Below, piece by piece: positions 1 to 3,979 of a DNA stretch of 5,109 bases. The number at the start of each line of letters is the position of its first letter. Position 1 is the first letter of the stretch. The stretch is from Halanaerobiaceae bacterium (GTDB taxonomy: Bacteria; Bacillota_F; Halanaerobiia; Halanaerobiales; CSSED10-376): contig PWOK01000107.1 in assembly GCA_003557445.1 (NCBI GenBank), forward strand, positions 1-5,109, written 5' to 3'. The notes under the pieces were generated by a model. The model saw only the letters and a program-made list of their open reading frames with translations, had not been told where the DNA came from and made no database searches. The position numbers were made by a program, and so were the translations under genes.

Positions 1-1085
1 AGGAATCTGTAGAATTTGAAAAAAAAGCTTTAAACATTATTGCTCATAGTTCAAATGGAGGCCTTAGAGATGCTATAAGTATTTTAGATCAGGCTATTTC
101 TTATACTAATAGCAAGATCACTGTTAGTGAATTAACAAAGATGCTGGGTAAAGTTTCAGAAGATGTTTTAAACACTTTTTTAGAAAATATTGATAATAAC
201 GATGCAGGCAGTGCACTTATACTGGTCAATGAATTAATTGAAAAAGGGAAAGGAGTTTCCCGTTTTGTTAGTGATTTAATTAATTATTGCCGTCAGTTAT
301 TATTAATCAAAGAGTGTGGGGCCACATCAAATATTATAGATTATACAGAGGAAAAAATAGAATTAATGGGAAAAAGGGCATCACAAATTTCAGCGGCTAA
401 ATTATATGAAGTGATTGAAGTATTAACCGATATCGATAAAAATCTTAAATTTAGTAATCAACCCCGTTTAATACTGGAAATGGGAATAATAAAATTAACA
501 AATAATAATAAAGATAAACAACTTGAACAACTGGAACAGCGAATAAGCAAGCTGGAAGAAAAATCTTTTAATTTTAAAAAGCAAAAAAAAGAAGTTGAAA
601 AAAAACCAAAAACTCCCCAACCAAAACCGAAAAAAACAGATATTGAAAATACACGTCAGAAACAAAATAATAAAAAAGATACAGATAAATTGAATCTTGA
701 ACTTGTTAAACAAAACTGGTCAAAAATTATTCAGAGATTAAAGAAAGAAGATATTAATGCTCAGGCCTATCTGGTTGAAGGTAAGCCTGTTAAAGTTGAA
801 AATAATATAATTTATATAGAATTTTCTAAAAAAAATAGATTTCATAAAAAAGGTGCTGAGAAAAAAAAGAAGTTAATTAACAATGTTGTCAGAAAAACAA
901 TTTCACACCATTGTGAACTCAGATTTTTTATTGCTGGAGAAACACAAAAAAGAAAAAAGAGTCCTCAGGAAAAAAAAAATAAAAAAATGACTTCATCAGA
1001 GGACTCAGATATTATGATTGAAAAAATAGCAGATTTATTTGATGGGGAAATTATTGAGATTGACCAAAATCACTTAAAAAATTAG
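1..1085 (+). CDS. dnaX: DNA polymerase III subunit gamma/tau, 5'-truncated by window edge
   Basis: This is the clamp-loader ATPase subunit that loads the beta clamp and, in its tau form, links the loader to the polymerase and helicase. The open frame enters the window (first full codon at base 3) and gives 360 residues to the TAG at 1083-1085. Residues 19-30 of this fragment read GGLRDAISILDQ, the sensor-2 motif of the DnaX AAA+ module, with Arg22 the expected sensor arginine. Oligomerisation domain III follows (about residues 40-165), then a Glu/Lys-rich coiled stretch (about 172-186). Next is a Lys/Pro/Gln-rich linker (about 187-230) and a C-terminal tau-type domain ending in IADLFDGEIIEID. 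Compared with a usual Firmicute length near 560, roughly 190 N-terminal residues (Walker A/B, zinc site) lie upstream. An internal ATG at 141 is not the start, because the sensor-2 region precedes it. The linker is full of poly-A runs (see slippage sites). ybaB follows after 15 bp. Confidence 0.95.
   Translation, partial: ESVEFEKKALNIIAHSSNGGLRDAISILDQAISYTNSKITVSELTKMLGKVSEDVLNTFLENIDNNDAGSALILVNELIEKGKGVSRFVSDLINYCRQLLLIKECGATSNIIDYTEEKIELMGKRASQISAAKLYEVIEVLTDIDKNLKFSNQPRLILEMGIIKLTNNNKDKQLEQLEQRISKLEEKSFNFKKQKKEVEKKPKTPQPKPKKTDIENTRQKQNNKKDTDKLNLELVKQNWSKIIQRLKKEDINAQAYLVEGKPVKVENNIIYIEFSKKNRFHKKGAEKKKKLINNVVRKTISHHCELRFFIAGETQKRKKSPQEKKNKKMTSSEDSDIMIEKIADLFDGEIIEIDQNHLKN
583..598 (+). 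other. Candidate slippage/-1 frameshift site in dnaX (gamma-like product)
   Basis: A run of eight A (583-590) is read CAA AAA AAA GAA, which places an A AAA AAA heptamer in the correct phase for -1 slippage. After a -1 shift, or one extra A in the mRNA, the frame reads AGA AGT TGA, so translation stops at 596-598. The product would keep the ATPase module, domain III and the coiled stretch, and lose the Lys-rich linker and tau domain (162 residues). This is the kind of short gamma form that E. coli makes by ribosomal frameshifting and Thermus by transcriptional slippage. I see no Shine-Dalgarno-like stimulator or stem-loop beside it. Poly-A runs are common in this gene, so chance is a real alternative. 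Confidence 0.35.
861..880 (+). other. Candidate A AAA AAG slippery heptamer in dnaX tau domain
   Basis: Bases 863-869 spell A AAA AAG in the reading phase used by the E. coli dnaX frameshift site. An SD-like AAAGGTG lies at 849-855, a few bases upstream. A -1 shift adds GAA GTT AAT and then hits TAA at 878-880, ending the protein about 70 residues early, inside the tau domain. The match is to the known heptamer. Function is inference, and the truncation point is later than expected for a gamma subunit. Confidence 0.25.
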
Positions 1086-1100
1086 AGGAGGTTATATTAA

Positions 1101-1409
1101 ATGAATATGAACAAAATGATGAAACAGGCAAAAAAAATGCAGGCCAAAATGGCTAAAATGCAGGAAGAACTGGAGGAAAAGACTGTTGAAGCAACATCAG
1201 GTGGTGGAGCAGTAAAAGTTGTTGTAAATGGGAAACATGAACTTCTTGATTTAACAATTGATCCTGATGCTGTTGATCCAGAAGATGTTGAAATGCTGGA
1301 AGATTTAGTACTGGCTGCAGTAAATGAAGGGATGAGAAAAGTTCAGGAAATGATGGAAGAAGAAATGGGTAAAGTTACCGGTGGCATGAATCTGCCGGGG
1401 ATGTTCTAA
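1101..1409 (+). CDS. ebfC: YbaB/EbfC family nucleoid-associated protein
   Basis: The 102-residue product is a small DNA-binding protein of the YbaB/EbfC family (B. subtilis YaaK). These proteins dimerise in a tweezer-like fold, bind DNA as nucleoid-associated proteins, and are nearly always encoded between dnaX and recR. The layout is typical. A Met/Lys-rich N-terminal helix (residues 1-27) is followed by the conserved [11 protein letters not shown] turn and strand (30-40) and the [20 protein letters not shown] segment. A C-terminal helix and a Gly/Met-rich tail ending NLPGMF complete it. The start is fixed by a strong AGGAGG at 1086-1091, nine bases before ATG, placed directly after the dnaX stop. 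Its stop codon TAA overlaps the recR start by one base, so the two are probably translationally coupled. Length equals the family norm and nothing is missing. Confidence 0.96.
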   Translation: MNMNKMMKQAKKMQAKMAKMQEELEEKTVEATSGGGAVKVVVNGKHELLDLTIDPDAVDPEDVEMLEDLVLAAVNEGMRKVQEMMEEEMGKVTGGMNLPGMF

Positions 1410-2008
1410 TGACATATTACCCCCGGCCTATGGGAAAACTAATTGGAGAATTAACAAAACTGCCGGGAATAGGTCCGAGGACAGGCCAAAGGCTGGCTTT
1501 TTATATTCTGGGACTCAATGATGCAGAAACTAAACAGCTTGCTGATTCAATTATTGAAGCCAAAAAAAAAATAAAATACTGTTCTCAATGTAATAATCTT
1601 ACTGAAAATGATCCCTGTAATTTATGTTCATCTTCAGAAAGAAATGAGAATTTAATATGTGTTGTAGAAAGTTCTAAAGATGTTATAGCCATGGAAAAAA
1701 CCGGTGAATTTAAGGGGTTATACCATGTTTTACACGGTTCTATATCACCAATGGATGGTATTGGTCCTGATGATATAAAGATAAAAAATCTGTTACCCCG
1801 TTTAAAAGAAGGAGAAACTGAAGAAGTTATAATTGCCACTGATCCCAATGCTGAAGGTGATGCCACAGCTATGTATCTGGCAAAATTGCTTAAACCGTTA
1901 GGATTAAAGGTGACAAGAATAGCTCATGGTCTTCCTGTAGGTGGAGATTTAGAATATGCTGATGAGGTAACACTTTCTAAAGCCCTTGAAGGCAGGAGAG
2001 AAATGTAA
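1409..2008 (+). CDS. recR: Recombination mediator protein RecR
   Basis: RecR acts with RecO (and RecF) to load RecA on SSB-coated single-stranded DNA during gap repair. The 199-residue product is full length. Domains in order are an N-terminal helix-hairpin-helix ([14 protein letters not shown], 18-31), a four-cysteine zinc finger (C58-x2-C61 and C70-x2-C73), and a Toprim domain (about 82-175). In the Toprim domain Glu87 (VVESSKD) and Asp145 (ATDPNAEGD) mark the usual acidic positions. The C-terminal segment [17 protein letters not shown] is the RecR signature for ring formation and the Walker-like turn. Translation probably depends on coupling: ATG overlaps the ybaB stop as TAATG, with only a GGGG (1397-1400) as ribosome site. 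It is the last gene before the 2131-2161 terminator. In Bacillus the next gene would be yaaL, which here lies about 770 bp further on. Confidence 0.97.
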   Translation: MTYYPRPMGKLIGELTKLPGIGPRTGQRLAFYILGLNDAETKQLADSIIEAKKKIKYCSQCNNLTENDPCNLCSSSERNENLICVVESSKDVIAMEKTGEFKGLYHVLHGSISPMDGIGPDDIKIKNLLPRLKEGETEEVIIATDPNAEGDATAMYLAKLLKPLGLKVTRIAHGLPVGGDLEYADEVTLSKALEGRREM

Positions 2009-2069
2009 TAAAAATTTTAATCAAAAATTAATATATTTTTAATTATATTTTAAAAACAGGATGATAAGA

Positions 2070-2075
2070 TATAAT
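2070..2075 (+). promoter_or_regulatory. Possible -10 element ahead of tandem hairpins
   Basis: A perfect TATAAT stands in the recR 3' intergenic space, about 10 bases before the first hairpin. No convincing -35 box lies at the right distance (only T/A-rich sequence near 2047-2054), and the DNA here is very AT-rich, so chance is likely. Confidence 0.2.
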
Positions 2076-2085
2076 TGAAAAGCAA

Positions 2086-2108
2086 AAGAGAGATAAATTA
2101 TCTCTCTT
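2086..2108 (+). terminator. Perfect 10-bp hairpin after recR
   Basis: Left arm AAGAGAGATA (2086-2095), loop AAT, right arm TATCTCTCTT (2099-2108). All ten pairs are Watson-Crick. On the + strand no U-tract follows, so alone it is a poor + terminator. On the - strand it is followed by TTTTGCTTTTC, so it could stop antisense transcription. It may also serve as a 3'-end stabiliser or as the upstream half of a tandem terminator. Confidence 0.55.
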
Positions 2109-2130
2109 ATTAAATATATTAATATATTGT

Positions 2131-2161
2131 AAAACCCTCTGAACTTTCAGGGGGTTTTTTT
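2131..2161 (+). terminator. Rho-independent terminator of the dnaX-ebfC-recR operon
   Basis: The left arm AAAACCCTCTGA (2131-2142) pairs with the right arm TCAGGGGGTTTT (2147-2158), with one G·U pair at 2138/2151 and loop ACTT. The right arm runs into seven T (2155-2161). The GC-rich core plus U-tract makes this the clearest terminator in the window. The A-run on the left gives it some potential to act on the opposite strand too. Confidence 0.9.
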
Positions 2162-2210
2162 AATGGGTTTTTGTATAAAGCTTTTTTTTTATGTTAAGAA
2201 TAAAAGATAA

Positions 2211-2228
2211 AAGGAGTTGATATAGATT
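2211..2228 (+). promoter_or_regulatory. Ribosome binding site and AUU start of the DUF606 gene
   Basis: AAGGAG (2211-2216) lies nine bases before ATT at 2226-2228, the same spacing used for ybaB. An in-frame TAG at 2223-2225 closes the frame just upstream, and no ATG, GTG or TTG lies in frame between that stop and the ATG at 2280. The ribosome site fits the ATT and has no other partner in this frame. Confidence 0.6.
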
Positions 2229-2669
2229 TTAGGCCATTCAGCTCTATATTTATTCACAGCAGCTCTGGCAGGTTTAATAATGGCTGTTCAGGGTACAATA
2301 AATTCAGCTCTGGGAAAAGAGATAGGTTTGACCATAACGACATTTTTAGTACACCTAACAGCAGTTATAATTTTAATTATAGTTTTAATTTTTAATAATA
2401 ATAATATTAGTTTAAAATTGTTTGCAGATGTTCCCTGGTATTTATACGCTGGAGGAGTTATGGGAATAATCATAACATATACTGTAGCCTTAAGTATTCC
2501 ACAACTGGGAGTAGCAGTTGCTACAACTTCGATAATAACTGCTCAAATATTAACCGCTGCTCTGATAGACCATCTGGGTTTATTTGGTATGGAGCAGGTT
2601 TCTTTTGATATTTCAAGACTAATAGGTATAATTTTAATGGCTGCAGGGGTAAAATTATTATTAGGTTAA
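2226..2669 (+). CDS. DMT-type membrane protein, DUF606/YdcZ family, AUU start
   Basis: This is a small integral membrane protein related to the drug/metabolite transporter (EamA-like) superfamily; substrate unknown. From the ATT it is 147 residues, the usual size for YdcZ-like single-domain proteins. Five hydrophobic segments can be seen, about residues 6-25, 37-56, 72-90, 96-114 and 129-146. Family-like sequence includes LAGLIMAVQGTINSALGKEIG (14-34), PWYLYAGGVMG (70-80) and AALIDHLGLFG (111-121). The ATG at 2280 would remove the first 18 residues and destroy membrane segment 1, part of which matches the family, so translation must begin upstream. The only placed option is ATT behind AAGGAG. 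It has its own position after the recR terminator and before a repeat element, so it is probably transcribed separately; only a weak promoter candidate (TTGTAT 2171-2176, TAAGAA 2195-2200) is visible. An ATG-to-ATT mutation or base error is possible. Confidence 0.8.
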   Translation: MLGHSALYLFTAALAGLIMAVQGTINSALGKEIGLTITTFLVHLTAVIILIIVLIFNNNNISLKLFADVPWYLYAGGVMGIIITYTVALSIPQLGVAVATTSIITAQILTAALIDHLGLFGMEQVSFDISRLIGIILMAAGVKLLLG

Positions 2670-2673
2670 AATT

Positions 2674-2751
2674 TCGACATATTCCGGGAGGTACCTGGCA
2701 CCTGTCGGTGTGTGTCGAAAAAATCGACAAAAATCGGGAGGTAACTGGCAC
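2674..2751 (+). repeat. Intergenic repeat element: two direct copies with internal inverted repeat
   Basis: Two 28-bp units, 2674-2701 and 2724-2751, share TCGACA, five variable bases, then CGGGAGGTAMCTGGCAC. The 17-bp cores (2685-2701 and 2735-2751) differ at one base. Copy 1 contains the 8-bp palindrome AGGTACCT, broken in copy 2. Between the cores TGTCGA (2713-2718) and TCGACA (2724-2729) form a six-pair hairpin with an AAAAA loop. Its G+C and word use are unlike the flanking DNA. It resembles a REP/BIME-type intergenic element that could be dispersed in the genome, which cannot be shown from one window. No transposase is present. Confidence 0.7.
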
Positions 2752-2776
2752 TGATATATAAGGAGGCTGGTTATAA

Positions 2777-3019
2777 ATGAGAAATATAATATCTTTTTTG
2801 AAAGAATATTTAGAGAAGTAAAGGAAGAAAAAAAATATTAAAGATGAAATAAAAAAAGCACATCAGAAGTGGATGGAAGCACTGGAATATTTCGAAAATG
2901 TTTCTGATCCTGATTTGATTGATCATGCCAGTTATAAAATTCAAGCAGCCAGAGCAAAATATATGTACCTTTTAAATAAATATAAGAATAATGAGGAGGT
3001 AAATATTTATCATGGATAA
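2777..3019 (+). pseudogene. yaaL: DUF2508 (YaaL-like) gene with in-frame TAA after codon 14
   Basis: The conserved part encodes about 65 residues rich in charged helix, including IKDEIKKAHQKWMEALEYF, SDPDLIDHASYKI and KYMYLLNKYK. This matches the pattern of DUF2508 proteins such as B. subtilis YaaL, found next to recR; function unknown. A strong AAGGAGG (2760-2766) sits ten bases before ATG 2777, and the first 14 codons give MRNIISFLKEYLEK, a fitting family N-terminus. TAA at 2819-2821 then interrupts, and the frame continues without shift to the stop at 3017-3019. The gene may be inactivated by one substitution, read through, re-initiated, or carry a base error. Re-initiation could use AAGGAAG (2821-2827) with ATT at 2837, or ATG at 2873, which would lose the conserved first helix. 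The intact downstream frame argues for recent damage or retained use. Its end overlaps porG by eight bases. Confidence 0.75.
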
Positions 3020-3596
3020 TATGCTGGAAGTTCGCTGGCATGGGAGAGGGGGTCAGGGTTCCAAAACAGCTTCAATATTACTGGCAAAGATAGCATCTGC
3101 AACAGGTAAGTATATACAGGCTTTTCCTGAGTATGGGCCCGAAAGAATGGGTGCTCCAGTCCTTGCTTATACCAGAATTTCTGATTCCCCCATACACCTA
3201 CATTGTCAGGTAGAATCACCTGATATAATTGTAGTTCTTGATCCAACTTTAATTGGTACTGTTGATATAACAGAGAATATTAAAAAAAAGGGAAAAATAA
3301 TAATCAATAGCAGTAAAGATCCGCAACAGGTTAAAAAAGAAAGAGAAATTGAAACAGACAATATATCTTTTTATATTGTTGATGCAGATAAAATATCCAG
3401 GGAAGAGATAGGGAAAAGATTCCCTAATACTCCAATGCTTGGTGCTTTCAACAGGATAACAGCTATAATGGACAAAAAGGTTTTTGAAGAACAGGCCCGG
3501 AAAGAATTTGAAAAAAAATTTACAGGCAGGCCTGAACTTGTGGAAGGCAATATTAATTCAGTGCTCAGAGCCTTTCAGGAGGTGAAAGGTATATGA
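3012..3596 (+). CDS. porG: Pyruvate:ferredoxin oxidoreductase (pyruvate synthase) gamma subunit
   Basis: This is the gamma subunit of the cytoplasmic four-subunit 2-oxoacid:ferredoxin oxidoreductase, which converts pyruvate and CoA to acetyl-CoA, CO2 and reduced ferredoxin. The 194-residue product is full length for the family (POR domain). HGRGGQG at residues 10-16 is the glycine-rich family signature. FPEYGPERMGAPVLAYTRI (38-56) and NTPMLGAFNRI (139-149) are further conserved blocks. The start at 3012 follows AGGAGG (2994-2999) by 12 bases. An in-frame ATG at 3021 would be 21 bases away and is less likely. The ribosome site and start lie within the end of the DUF2508 frame, suggesting cotranscription, and the stop overlaps porD by ATGA. 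Substrate is inferred from the PorD and PorA neighbours; a related 2-ketoacid (2-oxoisovalerate or oxoglutarate) cannot be fully excluded. Confidence 0.92.
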   Translation: MDNMLEVRWHGRGGQGSKTASILLAKIASATGKYIQAFPEYGPERMGAPVLAYTRISDSPIHLHCQVESPDIIVVLDPTLIGTVDITENIKKKGKIIINSSKDPQQVKKEREIETDNISFYIVDADKISREEIGKRFPNTPMLGAFNRITAIMDKKVFEEQARKEFEKKFTGRPELVEGNINSVLRAFQEVKGI

Positions 3597-3919
3597 AAAA
3601 GCAAAAAAAACCAGGATGGAAAGAAATACCTGAAGGGGGCCTGATTACTGAAGCAGGAAATGCAAGAGCATATAAAACAGGGGGTTGGCGTATAAAAAAA
3701 CCTTTATGGAGTGAAAAAAAATGTATTCACTGTCTATTATGCTGGGCATATTGTCCTGATGTAGCTTTTTTTGTGGAAAAGGGAAAATTAAAAGGTATAG
3801 ATTATGACCATTGTAAAGGATGTGGTATATGTGCAAATCAGTGTCCTGCCAAGGCTCTGGAGATGATTGCTGAGGATGAAAAAGATAAAAAAGAAAAGGT
3901 ACAGGATGATGTGGATTAA
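3593..3919 (+). CDS. porD: Pyruvate:ferredoxin oxidoreductase delta subunit, 2x[4Fe-4S]
   Basis: This is the ferredoxin-like delta subunit that passes electrons from the TPP/[4Fe-4S] centre of the enzyme to external ferredoxin. The 108-residue product has a PorD-type N-terminal extension (about 1-40, including GNARAYKTGGWR) ahead of two complete [4Fe-4S] motifs. These are C44-x2-C47-x2-C50-x3-C54-P and C74-x2-C77-x2-C80-x3-C84-P, so both clusters have all ligands. The tail after residue 92 is a short Lys/Asp-rich stretch. The ribosome site AGGAGGTGA (3577-3585) is nearly a full complement of the 16S anti-SD and sits ten bases before ATG, suggesting high translation. The ATG overlaps the porG stop (ATGA), so the two are coupled. 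The N-terminal extension favours PorD over a free ferredoxin. Confidence 0.94.
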   Translation: MKKQKKPGWKEIPEGGLITEAGNARAYKTGGWRIKKPLWSEKKCIHCLLCWAYCPDVAFFVEKGKLKGIDYDHCKGCGICANQCPAKALEMIAEDEKDKKEKVQDDVD

Positions 3920-3979
3920 ATGTGGATAAAATGTTAATAAATAAAATAATAGGATTTATTTTAAACAGGAGTGATTAAA

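Noticed and set aside
141..143. ATG as the start of a shorter dnaX product
   Set aside because: The upstream frame encodes the DnaX sensor-2 motif, and no ribosome site precedes this ATG, so the gene simply enters from the window edge.
495..713. Phe/Ile-rich open frame on the - strand opposite the dnaX linker
   Set aside because: It is the complement of a Lys-codon-rich (AAA/AAG) linker, giving TTT/CTT runs. It has no ribosome site and lies wholly inside a well-supported gene.
872..881. Palindrome GTTAATTAAC inside dnaX as an operator
   Set aside because: It is in the middle of a coding frame in AT-rich DNA, with no promoter nearby; chance is sufficient.
2191..2220. Nine-codon ORF (MLRIKDKRS) ahead of the DUF606 gene as a leader peptide
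   Set aside because: It has no ribosome site upstream (poly-T precedes it) and is in another frame; its overlap with AAGGAG looks incidental.
2280..2282. ATG as the start of the DUF606 gene
   Set aside because: It would delete most of the first membrane segment, which resembles the family, and has no AGGAGG-like sequence at normal spacing.
2674..2751. CRISPR array
   Set aside because: There are only two units, the spacing is a single 22-bp gap, the units are imperfect, and there are no cas genes or further repeats.
2838..3246. Open frames on the - strand opposite yaaL and porG
   Set aside because: They oppose conserved, well-supported coding sequence and overlap each other, and their translations resemble no family I recognise.
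3936..3963. AT-only inverted sequence between porD and porA as a terminator or attenuator
   Set aside because: The pairing is of A/T bases only, with no GC core and no following U-tract; the por genes are expected to be cotranscribed.
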